From Mesorhizobium kowhaii (GTDB taxonomy: Bacteria; Pseudomonadota; Alphaproteobacteria; Rhizobiales; Rhizobiaceae): a stretch of DNA of 64,000 nt. The translations under genes and the position numbers were made by a program. Below, piece after piece: positions 8,869 through 18,866 of the stretch. The first letter of the stretch is position 1. The number at the start of each line of letters is the position of its first letter. The stretch lies in assembly GCF_003253745.1 (NCBI RefSeq), contig NZ_MZXV01000072.1, forward strand, positions 28,387-92,386, written 5' to 3'. A model generated the notes under the pieces. That model was not told where the DNA came from. It did no database searches and saw nothing but the letters and a program-made list of their open reading frames with translations.

Positions 8869-9666
8869 ATGCGTGGTGCGCTCGTCTTTGGTTCCGTTCT
8901 TTCGTTGATCCTGTCATCAGCGCCTGCGCTGGCCTGGTGGGACGGCGGGCACATGCAGGTCGCCGCCGTGGCCTACTCTAAACTGACGCCGCAGCCGAAA
9001 GCCAAGGTCGATGCACTGATCAAGCTGAACCCCGACTATCCGAGCTGGATCGCCGGCGTGCCCGATGACAAGAAGGCGCAATACGCCTTCGTTCATGCGG
9101 CCGTTTGGGCGGATGACATCAAAGACTCTGCCCACGGCTACACCAAGGACGACGACACGCCGACGGCGCAGAACATCGGCTACGCAGACAAAAACATGCA
9201 CCGCTACTGACATTTCAAGGACATCAGATTTTCGACCGACGGGACGCAATTCTCCGATGCCGATCCGATCAATGCCGTTTCGCAGATGAAGCTGTTCATC
9301 GCGGCGCTGCCGGCGACGTCGGCCGCGACAGACGACGTTCGCTCCTACGACATGGTTTGGCTGCTGCATCTCATTGGAGACATTCACCAGCCGTTGCACG
9401 CGACGGAGCGAATTTCTGCAATCAACACAGATGGCGACCGCGGCGGCAACGAAGTTACCGTGATGCCGGCGACCGGCGAAACGATCGACCTTCACGCCTA
9501 TTGGGATCGAATGTGCGGAGGCTACGTTTCGGTGTCGGGTGCCATCTTCGATGCCAATGACAAGGCCGGCATTTCGAAGCTTCAGGTCGACAGCGCAAAG
9601 GCCAAGGTGCTGGACCCAGATGCTTGGACCCAAGAGAGCTTTGTGCTCGGCAAGAAGTTCGCTTAA
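8869..9666 (+). pseudogene. S1/P1-type nuclease with in-frame TGA
   Basis: A secreted zinc-dependent nuclease interrupted by a single in-frame TGA at 9208-9210. Signal peptide about residues 1-21, mature start WWDGGH, then WADDIK, MHRY-stop-HFKD, HLIGDIHQPLHA, DRGGNEV and DLHAYWD, which are the Zn-ligand motifs of the S1/P1 family in order. The stop replaces the Trp of the family's YWHF segment (TGG to TGA). Both halves are in the same frame, so this is one nonsense mutation. At 265 codons the gene is also about 30-50 residues short at the C-terminus. Strong coding signal on both sides of the stop suggests recent loss. Confidence 0.85.
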
Positions 9667-9675
9667 TCCTTGGGA

Positions 9676-9702
9676 CTCTGGCCATGGCCCGATGGGCCAG
9701 AG
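9676..9702. repeat. Inverted repeat after the nuclease gene
   Basis: CTCTGGCC and GGCCAGAG pair perfectly around an 11-nt loop, starting 10 bp after the nuclease stop. There is no T-run, so terminator function is only a possibility. From here to about 9870 no gene is seen. Confidence 0.5.
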
Positions 9703-9869
9703 AGCGAGCGAACAAAGCTACCGTCTTTCCCTTCGGATGCAGCCTGCTGCTGTTCTCAACCAACCATGTATCAGCCAATGGCACCTCTTGCCGAACGATT
9801 CTATCTGGCTTCGGCCTTGCGGTCTAATCAGGCTTCACGCGAAAGCTACTAGCTTCCGGCCTCTGTAGA

Positions 9870-10965
9870 GACGCGCTCGCATTCAGGGCCTTTCGAGACG
9901 CGAGATCGGACGCCAACTTGGCCGATCCGCCTCGACCATCTCCCGCGAGCTACGACGCAATGCCGCGACGCGCAGCGGTGCCTGGAGTATCGTGCATCGA
10001 CAGCCCAATGGCACGCGGAGCGATCGGCCCGTCGGCCCAAACCGACCAAGCTTGCGCTCAACACGACCTTGCGCACTTATGTGGAGCAGAGACTGGCCGG
10101 CGTCGTCATGACCCCGAGCGGCGCTCCCGTTCCTGGTCCCGCCGTTTCGTGGAAGGGCCGCCGGCATGGCCCGCGAAAGAATCGGCGATGGGCCAAGGCC
10201 TGGAGCCCGGAACAGATTGCCCGACGCTTGCCGATCGACTTCCCGGACGACAAGACGATGCGCATCAGCCACGAAGCCATCTATCAGGCCCTTTTTGTTC
10301 AGGGCCGGGGAGCGCTACGCCGCGAACTGTCGGCCTGCTTGAGAACGGGGCGCGTGTTGCGGGTCCCCAGGGCGCGCGTACGCGGGCGAGGCAAGAGCTT
10401 TGTCTCGCCGGAGATTATGATCAGTCAACGCCCCGCCGAAGCGGTCGATCGCGCGGTGCCGGGTCACTGGGAGGGAGACCTCATCCTTGGTCTTGGCAGT
10501 TCGGCGATCGGCACGCTGGTTGAGCGTACGACACGCTTCACGATGTTGCTGCATATTCCCCGACTTGCGGGGCATGGCGAAGCTCCGCGCATGAAGAATG
10601 GCCCTGCTCTCGCAGGACACGGAGCTGAAGCCGTGCGTGACGCGATTACGCGCACCATCATCACCTTGCCCGAAGAGTTGCGTCGTTCGCTGACCTGGGA
10701 TCAGGGAGCCGAAATGGCTCAGCATGATCGTCTCAAGATCGACGGGGGTGTCCAAGTCTACTTCTGCGATCCGCAAAGCCCATGGCAGCGTGGCACCAAC
10801 GAGAACACCAATGGACTGCTGCGTCAGTACTTCCCGAAAGGCACCGACCTGAGCGTCCACAGCGCCGACGAGATCGCCGCCGTGGCCGCGGCCCTCAATG
10901 CCCGACCGAGAAAAACTCTGGGCTGGAAAACACCGGCAGAGGCGCTTGACGAGTTGCTGTCGTGA
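9870..10965 (+). pseudogene. IS30-family transposase, 5'-truncated and frameshifted
   Basis: GLSRREIGRQLGRSASTISR (the IS30 helix-turn-helix) runs to about 9980, where a one-base deletion shifts the frame. From there the frame is open to 10965 and contains the DDE catalytic core: HWEGDLILG, then LTWDQGAEMAQH, then DPQSPWQRGTNENTNGLLR. The first 15-20 residues of the transposase are missing. The right end probably lies near 11000. Just beyond it (11000-11109) the plus strand encodes FYPAFEVVPETDSLEGFAKP, apparently the tail of an unknown gene cut by the element. Confidence 0.85.
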
Positions 10966-11195
10966 GTGAACACAATTGGTGTTGCGACGACCGCTTGAAT
11001 CCGCCTTCTACCCCGCGTTCGAAGTGGTGCCCGAAACCGACAGTTTGGAAGGCTTCGCCAAGCCGACATGGCTGACCTATAAGGTGCTGGCAGTATCCAT
11101 CTTATTTTGATGGATACGCTTAGGAGGATTGAATCAACCATCCAACTGCAAGTATGTATGAAATAATTTCCTTATCAAACATAACGAGGGATAGC

Positions 11196-11771
11196 ATGAT
11201 TATCGGTGACGCACTTTTCCGCAACAACGATTTGGACAATTACCTACGGGCTCAGGTTGGCGCGGTTGACGAGCACGTGCGCAAGACCGTCACCAAAGCG
11301 GACTTAGGGAAGACCGATTCCGAGATCGCCCAGCAGCATCTGCCAGGTGCTCGGGTCGAACCACTGCGGGTAGACTTCGAAAATCCCCAAAAGGACGTGA
11401 GCGAGGCCCGTGTGCGTGTCCATGACGTTTTTGATGGTGCAGTCACGATCGACGGAGTTCGCGCGACCCGCAGCTTCGCATTCACGGGCGATCCAAATCT
11501 CTTTTCGCTCAAGACCAATCCCTATTCGAGTGTATTGCCCCATGGTCTCGTCAGAGGCAACCGCATCGTCATCGGCATGGAAGGGCGCAACGACGCGGAG
11601 ACGTTGAAACGCGAGATCGATCGCCAAGAGCAAACCCTGCGCGAGTATGTCGAACGCTCAAAAGCACAGGTCGATTCGCATAACGCTAAATTAGAGGCCC
11701 TGCTAATTGAGGCCATTGCGCGCCGACGGAAAGCTCTCGTCGGCATCGACGCCCTCAAAGACCGTATTTAG
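11196..11771 (+). CDS. Hypothetical protein with coiled-coil tail
   Basis: About 191 residues from the ATG at 11196 (an upstream ATG at 11154 is less likely). The first half is soluble and mixed alpha/beta with a DPNLFSLKTNPYSS loop; the last 70 residues form a charged coiled coil (EIDRQEQTLREYVERSKAQV). I do not recognise the family. A second small gene follows after 7 bp with an AGGAG site between them, so the two look like an operon. The start is preceded by an A/T-rich stretch with TTGATGGATACGCTTAGGAGG, a possible promoter and binding site. Confidence 0.55.
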   Translation: MIIGDALFRNNDLDNYLRAQVGAVDEHVRKTVTKADLGKTDSEIAQQHLPGARVEPLRVDFENPQKDVSEARVRVHDVFDGAVTIDGVRATRSFAFTGDPNLFSLKTNPYSSVLPHGLVRGNRIVIGMEGRNDAETLKREIDRQEQTLREYVERSKAQVDSHNAKLEALLIEAIARRRKALVGIDALKDRI

Positions 11772-11778
11772 GAGAAGC

Positions 11779-11994
11779 ATGAAACAGTTGGCCGAGAACA
11801 GGCGACCGGCCGGACTGAGGCGGGAAGTGCGAAGCCACGACGGCGTTGTTGAAAATTGGGAACTCTTAACTGAAGACGAGGCGATAGAAGCCGCGATCGA
11901 CAAGCACGGCAAGGACCCTACTACGTCGGTTGCCTATTGCGCCATGGAAGTGTCTGGCAATGCCGATGATCCAGAAGGTTCGATCTGTTTCTGA
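11779..11994 (+). CDS. Small hypothetical acidic protein
   Basis: A 71-residue acidic protein starting at the ATG at 11779, behind a TTTAGGAGAAGC ribosome-binding site, 7 bp after the upstream gene. Contains EDEAIEAAIDKHGKDPTT. No family recognised; likely co-expressed with the coiled-coil protein before it. Confidence 0.5.
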   Translation: MKQLAENRRPAGLRREVRSHDGVVENWELLTEDEAIEAAIDKHGKDPTTSVAYCAMEVSGNADDPEGSICF

Positions 11995-12040
11995 GACTTT
12001 CCAAAAAGGATCATATCGGGTGGGCTTAGCGTAAACGGCG

Positions 12041-12178
12041 ATGACAGAAAACACATACCCGGGAGAGCTCGCCTCCCCGCATCAGATCCATGCACTGGCG
12101 GAAGAATACCGAAAGGGGGCACACCTGCTCCTTCCGCTCGGCAGACCCGGAAAACCGCTCACCAGAGCTCCGTTTAGA

Positions 12179-12193
<15 letters not shown>
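12041..12193 (+). pseudogene. N-terminal fragment of an unknown rhizobial protein
   Basis: From the ATG at 12041 the frame gives about 45 protein-like residues (ASPHQIHALAEEYRKGAHLL, then RPGKPLTRAPFRL) and then runs into the groEL remnant at about 12178, where a stop follows. The residues look like the start of a conserved soluble protein, but the rest is gone. The breakpoint is sharp: unknown gene on the left, internal groEL sequence on the right. Confidence 0.4.
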
Positions 12194-13364
<1,171 letters not shown>

Positions 13365-13389
13365 GGCCCACGCATCTCAACAATCTCGA

Positions 13390-13418
13390 AAGGGCGGCAG
13401 CAATGCCGCCCTTTTCTT
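13390..13418 (+). terminator. Rho-independent terminator after groEL remnant
   Basis: AAGGGCGGCA / TGCCGCCCTT hairpin with a 4-nt loop followed by TTCTTT. Classic intrinsic terminator. Confidence 0.85.
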
Positions 13419-13677
13419 TGGCGCAAATCCGGTCTGGAAAAGTTCGGCGCTCGCGAAATTTTGGATCGACGGTCGCTATCGGCGTTAGCCGATGTCAAAG
13501 GAGTTTCGGAGGAGAAATCGGAAGAGACGATGACGGCAATCGCTGACCCCTATTCGCGCAGGACCGGGCGCAGCCTGCTCGCGCAAATTCATGTCAGTTT
13601 CATAAATCCGTTGCGGCGATCTCGTAGATGAGGGAGGCGGCTTTGCTTTGCGGCCGCCCCTGGAAAAGGATGGAACA

Positions 13678-14139
13678 ATGTCCAAGATCACCGGCAAGAC
13701 TGAAACGATCGAAAACGTCGAATTCCCTACCTTCGACCCATCCAAGGCTGCTGAGCAAGTCCGCGCTGTCGCGGATCAGAGCGTTGAGCAGTCGAAAGAA
13801 GTATTTTCCAAATTGAGCTCGGACGCCGAAACGGCTCAAAAGGCTTTCGAGTCGACATTTGAAATGGCCAAAACCACCAGCAACGAGATGCTTCTGAAGA
13901 CGATTGCGGCTCTGCAAGCCAATGCCGAAGCCGGCTTCACGCACCTCGAAGCGCTGGTTGCCGTGAAGACGCCGTCCGAATTCTTCGAACTGCAGACCGC
14001 CTTCCTGCGCAAACAGATCGAGAAGTCCGCCGAGCAGGCCAAGGGCGTCCAGGCATTGATGTTGAGAGCTAGCGAGGACGTGTCAAAACCGATCAAGGAT
14101 GCCTTTGAAAAGGCTTTGAAGGTACGCAAGGCCGCTTGA
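13678..14139 (+). CDS. Phasin family protein
   Basis: A 153-residue helical protein of the phasin family that coats polyhydroxybutyrate granules. The start at 13678 has an AAAGGATGG ribosome-binding site. Features: SVEQSKEVFSKLSSDAETA, NEMLLKTIAALQANAEAG, then TPSEFFELQTAFLRKQIEKS, the usual phasin core, and an amphipathic tail rich in Lys and Ala. It stands alone, with a strong terminator behind it. Phasins are common in rhizobia, whose bacteroids store PHB. Confidence 0.9.
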   Translation: MSKITGKTETIENVEFPTFDPSKAAEQVRAVADQSVEQSKEVFSKLSSDAETAQKAFESTFEMAKTTSNEMLLKTIAALQANAEAGFTHLEALVAVKTPSEFFELQTAFLRKQIEKSAEQAKGVQALMLRASEDVSKPIKDAFEKALKVRKAA

Positions 14140-14203
14140 TTGCTTCAAGCAATCCGGGACAGACGGTCAATACCTCGTCGAACGTCTCATTGGCTCATTG
14201 GGC

Positions 14204-14231
14204 AAGACCGGCACCTCGCGCCGGTCTTTTC
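14204..14231 (+). terminator. Rho-independent terminator after phasin gene
   Basis: AAGACCGGC / GCCGGTCTT hairpin followed by TTCCC, about 65 bp after the phasin stop. Confidence 0.8.
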
Positions 14232-14426
14232 CCATCTGATCGGATATCTTTTTCCTTTGTCTGCCCGACTGGGTCGGTTTGACACGGTAGCCACTGACCG
14301 AGACCACAGCGTCAATGGTTTGTGTAAGCGGCGACCGTGTTCTTGCCGCGCGGGTGCGGCGGTCTCGCCACCACTGAGAAGCGCGCCGGCAGCTTCGACC
14401 CACAATTTCGGCCGCAGGCTCAGGCC

Positions 14427-15187
14427 TTACGGAGACGCACCAACGGGAACAAACAGCTTGTCGCCATTGTGGTCGACTTCTACCTGCTCTGGCTTTTGGC
14501 TCATGCGCTCCCCGATCCCGCGATGAAAGATGATGGCGTTCATATAGGCGAAGGTCATCGCGAGCGCGGCGGTTCGCAACGGGTAGTCGACAAGAGAATG
14601 CACGAGCAAGAACACAACAGAAAGAAACGCCGCCTTCTGAAAGGAGTACTGGCGAATTCTAGCAAACGCAAACAAGATAAGGCATAGGTACAAATCCACT
14701 AAGATGGCTGCGATCACTCCACCGTCGAAAGTAATTTCGAGATACTCGTTGTGGGCATGGTTTGCATATGCGCGGAATATCATCCCTTCTTTTTCGTATA
14801 TTTGGTAGGCCTTCTGAAAATTTCCAAATCCGACTCCGGTAACCCAATTCTCTTTTATTCCATCCATGGTCGTACGGGCAAACTCCGCGCGTCCGAACGC
14901 AGGATCTATCTCCCTTGCATCGATGGTCGTCCATGCCCCTATCGTGTAGACGGAGAGCCCAACGAACAGGACGAATGCGCTAAAGCCACTTATTCTCGAG
15001 CGAACACTGATCCGGGGATTGTTTGGGTTGTCGTTCGAGACAAGGCAGCCGCCGCCGAGACAATTGCTACTATCTCGATCAGCGTATCGGTATACAGGCC
15101 GCTCGCCGTACCGCCGCCTATCAGCAGGGCAGTGGATAGGACCGCGCCGAGGAGATATTTGTCCCATTCCGACGGCCGCGCACTCAA
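14427..15187 (-). pseudogene. O-antigen ligase/polymerase-like gene, internal deletion
   Basis: The start is clear at 15187 (MSARPSEWDKYLLGAVLSTA, two hydrophobic segments), and the end of the same kind of protein is present in another frame: NWVTGVGFGNFQKAYQIYE and NHAHNEYLEITFDGG, the Wzy/WaaL-type periplasmic loop, plus two further membrane helices, ending at 14427. The join near 15010 lacks the middle 200 or so residues and shifts frame. The intact protein would act in the inner membrane on exopolysaccharide or O-antigen; this copy is dead. Confidence 0.7.
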
Positions 15188-15629
15188 GGTGAATCGAGGC
15201 GCATCTGAGCTGTCCGCTCTTCTCCATCACGATTATCGCTGTGCCGGTTTCGCCATATCCTATCGCAGCCATCCGCTGAATGCAGATATCGCCGTCGACT
15301 CGTACGTCGAATAGAACCGATCCTGCGGTCTTTTCCGCGGCGTCAGCCACGCGATCACCGAACGGTTGATGCACGCCCTCGCGATCGCCGAGTGACTGCT
15401 CAAACAACGCCAATTCAACATGAGCCGCCACCATAGCTGCGAAGGCGCGCGCCGGCTGGCGCAATCGGCAATAGGCCAGGGCTCATTATCCACACCCCAG
15501 CCGCCGCCCCACAGCCCGATGCGCCATCGCAGTCGCGCTCTTGGCCGGAGCTACCTTTGCTGGTCCGCTTCATACCCAAGCCCTTTGCTGCCCTCCCCGC
15601 CGGATGTTTTTCTCAAGAGCAACCTTGTC

Positions 15630-15832
15630 TTCGCTAAAGTAGCTGAAGTTAAATTTCGAACGTTTTGGCTTGCCGGAAATTAGGGTCTCCGTGGGTAAAC
15701 CCGCATGGCTTTTGGGTGCAAGGAAGACTAATGCGTGGACGTGGATTGATTAGAGCGTTGCGCCAGGACGACGCTCGACAGGTGCGCGCGCGCATTGATG
15801 AAGCGCGACCAGAGCCAGCATGAGATTGGCAA
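15630..15832 (+). repeat. Dispersed repeat copy A with small ORF start
   Basis: From about 15640 the plus strand matches the minus strand of 34474-34790: a leader of about 45 bp (GTTAAATTT, then CGGCTTGCCGGAAATTA or close variants) and then a small ORF from the ATG at 15731 (RQDDARQVRARIDE), aligned to RQDEARQVRTRIAE in the other copy. This copy loses homology after about 30 codons. The intervening 15188-15629 has no gene I can support. Confidence 0.6.
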
Positions 15833-16080
15833 GCGCCTCATGCGCCGTCCTCGACCCATTCGATGCCCCAAGAGGCGTCAGTCGTTTGTGGCCAGCCGGT
15901 ACGACCACGAGTGTCGTCGAGGTCAGTAAGGCAACCACTGCCAATGCTTCCAACAGATTGTGACCGAGATAGCGCGCTTCACGATTGAAGATCATGTTTT
16001 CGGTGCACGAGCGTGTCTGCTCTCGGACCGCGGATGAATCGCGTGAAGCGGGCATATCGGAGATGCAGCTGTTCATTCCG

Positions 16081-17247
16081 TTAGAATGAGTGTTGGAAAC
16101 GGAGGATGCCGCCGACGCCGTTCTTCTTGTCGGCGTCAGTCCAGTTCAACTTTGAAGGGTCGACCATGCCGACGCCGAGGTTGCCGTAGTCGTCATAGTC
16201 TAGTTCGGCTGTGACCGTGAAACCTGGAACGACCGTATAGGCGATGTTTGCAGCCACACCATAGTTCTTGAGCTGATCACCCGAGATCTGAAGATTAAAC
16301 GAGGTTTTCTCGTTGAATTTGTAAGTAGCACCGGCCCCGAAAGCCCAATTGCCGCCCCAGATTTTGTAGAAGCCGCGACCATGAGCGTCGATTGCGTTGG
16401 TGGCATCATCGTTGAGCTTGCCATTGGAGCCGTAGCCGAACATTCCGAAGAGCGACAGTTCGTTGGTGACGTTGACATCGACGCGGACCTTGCCGGCCAC
16501 CGATTCATAGTTGCTGTCATAACCGACAACGCCGGTTATCGCGCCCCAGCCTTGTGTGTATTTCACGCCGCCCACTACGTGCGGAACATAGCTGTCGATA
16601 GTGCCGACTACGCCCGAGCCTTCTTCGAGTGAAACCATAGCCGAAAGGCCGTTACTCGCGTCGAAGTAGTACTGAAACACATTTGTATCGAAATATCCAT
16701 ATCGAACAAGACTTTGATTGAGTACTTTTCCGGCGTACCCAATATATGTATCGAAGGCTGACCAATCCTTACCAACTCGGAAGCCACCAAGATGAATCCA
16801 GGCGGAAGTCAACGTGACGCCTCTGTTGACGGAATAGTTATGATGACTGTCCGGAACCGAATACGTGTTGCGATTTCCGAAGTTCATGCTGGTTTCGGTA
16901 TAGGTCTTCAACGTGCCGAGTTCGGTCTCTTGCTGGGTCCAGGTTTCGAACGCAAAGCGCGTATTGCTTCGCCATGTACCTTGATCCACCCCAATCCTCG
17001 CATTCGAGGTTCTTGCGCGGTCATACGATCCCGTATCGCCAGCGCCGATGTCATAACCGACATAGCCGCCGATGCGCAGGCAGGTCCCGGTGCCAGGAAT
17101 GTAGAAGTAGCCAGCGCCGTAGGCGTCGCAGATCTTGACGGATTCAACGGGTTCCGACTCAGCGACCGTCACCGCGTCGGCGGCGCCAGCACCGGAAACT
17201 GCGATCAAGGTCGCAACTGAGCCGAGAACAGGGGCCTTAACGCTCAT
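16081..17247 (-). CDS. Outer-membrane porin, Omp2 type
   Basis: A 388-residue porin of the alpha-proteobacterial Omp2 family (PF02530 type). Signal peptide about 1-22, then the family hallmark ICDAYGAGYFYIPGTGTCL with its paired Cys, GGYVGYDIG, an alternating beta-barrel pattern through the body, and the C-terminal aromatic strand FQHSF ending in Phe. It would form a trimeric diffusion pore. The gene is preceded by a perfect sigma-54 promoter and a NifA-type upstream site, so it is probably switched on in low-oxygen, nitrogen-fixing cells. No operon partner. Confidence 0.9.
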   Translation of the reverse strand: MSVKAPVLGSVATLIAVSGAGAADAVTVAESEPVESVKICDAYGAGYFYIPGTGTCLRIGGYVGYDIGAGDTGSYDRARTSNARIGVDQGTWRSNTRFAFETWTQQETELGTLKTYTETSMNFGNRNTYSVPDSHHNYSVNRGVTLTSAWIHLGGFRVGKDWSAFDTYIGYAGKVLNQSLVRYGYFDTNVFQYYFDASNGLSAMVSLEEGSGVVGTIDSYVPHVVGGVKYTQGWGAITGVVGYDSNYESVAGKVRVDVNVTNELSLFGMFGYGSNGKLNDDATNAIDAHGRGFYKIWGGNWAFGAGATYKFNEKTSFNLQISGDQLKNYGVAANIAYTVVPGFTVTAELDYDDYGNLGVGMVDPSKLNWTDADKKNGVGGILRFQHSF

Positions 17248-17384
17248 TCTGGCACGCTGCGTCTCGACCCAGCCCTTCAGTCAAAGTCTTCAGTGGCCCG
17301 AGGGCATCCAGCATTTCTGAGCCAATCGCCATAGTCATCTCCGCTTGTTGTGGGGCAGACCGTCACAACGGTTCCAAAGTTGAC

Positions 17385-17402
17385 TGAGCAAGTGACGTGC
17401 CA
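17385..17402 (-). promoter_or_regulatory. Sigma-54 (-24/-12) promoter of the porin
   Basis: On the minus strand TGGCACGTCACTTGCT matches the TGGCACG-N4-TTGCW consensus at every defined base, with the required 10-nt spacing between GG and GC. It points at the porin start 138 bp away. Confidence 0.8.
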
Positions 17403-17525
17403 TCCTGAAGACGTCGCTGCGCGCTGACATTCAGTTGGCCGGCGCACCTTAGTCGCGCTTCCTTCTTTTCTTAATTCGAGGGTCAGACTGAGCACGAAGC
17501 GGAAACGTTTCGGATATGGTTCGTT

Positions 17526-17541
17526 TGTTCGATACGCGACA
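17526..17541. promoter_or_regulatory. NifA upstream activator site (TGT-N10-ACA)
   Basis: TGTTCGATACGCGACA fits the NifA binding consensus and lies about 125 bp upstream of the porin -24 element, a normal distance for a NifA enhancer. Confidence 0.65.
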
Positions 17542-17888
17542 ATTTCGTTCGATGGCGACGGTTTTTGTCTGCTATGAAACCTCGAGATTGAGACATCATC
17601 CGGCGGCACCGTCTCGGTACGTCAGGCGAGACGCCCCACTGACGCCGACATATTCACGAGCGAAGGTCGGGCGTCCGGCTCTTGGAGCATGCCCAGGCCG
17701 TAAGCGTCATCGTCAGGGGCCACGCCTGGGCTCTGGCAAAGCTGGTCATGGTCCCGTGCGCCAGCTTGCCAATGCGGCTGTGTAAAAAAGGCGCCCGTGC
17801 AATGATATAGGGCGGCGTGTTGTCACTTCCTGTGTTCGATTAGCTCTGTTAGGTGCATCCGGAAGGATTTTGTCGGAGCACAACGGGC

Positions 17889-18459
17889 ATGCCGACGGCC
17901 TTCTTTGTCACTCACCCAGAAGTTTCCGTCGATCCCGCCCTGCCGGTGCCAGCCTGGCGGCTTTCTGACCCGGTGTCGCTCGGATGAGGACTTTCGTAGG
18001 GAGTGCGTTGCTGTCCGACCTGACGTCGATATGGTCAAGCTCCGAGGCTAAAGCCATTGAAGCGGCCGGCCTGCTTGCCGCAGGATTTGGTTTGCCAGTC
18101 CAGTAGATGAGCACCTTGGCCAGAATGACCGCTCCGCGACAGGCTTCCTTCCACCTGCCGAGTTCGAACGGGTTGCTGACAGCTTCTTTGCCAATCCACA
18201 TGAAAATGTCCGTGGATGGGAGCGTGCGGTCGATGCTCAAGAGCGCGTAGTGCGGGCCGTGTTACGCATTCTTGGGACTCATAGCGACGGCGACATTGCT
18301 TTCATCGCGCACGGCGGCGTCGGCACACTCCTCCTCTGCAAGCTGCTGGACGCGCCCATTCGCGCAGTCGGGATCAACCCTTCCAAGGACATTTCTTCGC
18401 GTTCGACTTGCCGGGCTAACAAGATAATCGACGAGTGGCGGCCGATCGCCGAGAGATAA
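17889..18459 (+). pseudogene. Histidine phosphatase family gene, multiple frameshifts
   Basis: Joining plus-strand frames rebuilds a near-complete phosphoglycerate-mutase-like phosphatase. The ATG at 17889 gives MPTAFFVTHPEVSVD and VPAWRLSD; after a shift near 17970 comes RMRTFVGSALLSDLTSIWSS and EAKAIEAAGLLAAGFGLPV; after a one-base loss near 18100 comes NDRSATGFLPPAEFE, FFANPHENVRGWERAVDAQE, and GDIAFIAHGGVGTLLLCKLL, the second catalytic His motif; the end (HFFAFDLPG, then DEWRPIAER) needs two more shifts. At least four indels, so inactive. The function of intact relatives is unassigned phosphate-ester hydrolysis. Confidence 0.75.
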
Positions 18460-18762
18460 CCTTCAACTTTTCTCCTGAAAAATTGGCTAAGCCAGGTATC
18501 GCTACGCGACAGCGTCTTATGAGCCAGTCGGCGAGCAAAGCCCGATCCCAACGCCGTATCGTCTCCTAGGCACGCAATGCCGCGCGTCAGCAGCATCTCC
18601 TCGACCAGGCGCAGGCTGAAGGGAAAGCGACAGTAGAATCAAACGGTGTGGGCGATGATCGGCGGGAAAGCGATGGCGCTGTAGCTAACCGGCCAACTGT
18701 TCACCCCATTGCCACCAGCCAAGACTGACCGGCGGTTAACGCGACATCGCCCGCGTGGCGTT

Positions 18763-18782
18763 GGCGAAATACAAATTTCGCC
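18763..18782. repeat. Perfect inverted repeat upstream of hemN
   Basis: GGCGAAAT-ACAA-ATTTCGCC, an 8-bp perfect palindrome with 4-nt centre, 85 bp before the hemN start. It could be an operator or a short hairpin. It does not fit the FixK/FNR consensus (TTGAT-N4-ATCAA), which would be expected for hemN. Confidence 0.45.
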
Positions 18783-18866
18783 CGAAGCAGAACGGACTGA
18801 CATAGCGCAGAGACACAGGTGAGCGCGGCGGTATGGATGGTAGTTGTCACAATGGGAAGGTAACTG

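Noticed and set aside
15750..16076. 108-codon minus-strand open frame next to the porin
   Set aside because: Overlaps the dispersed repeat copy A, has poor composition outside one hydrophobic stretch, and no recognisable family.
17908..18240. 110-codon minus-strand open frame
   Set aside because: It is the antisense of the histidine phosphatase remnant, whose plus-strand pieces align in order with the family.
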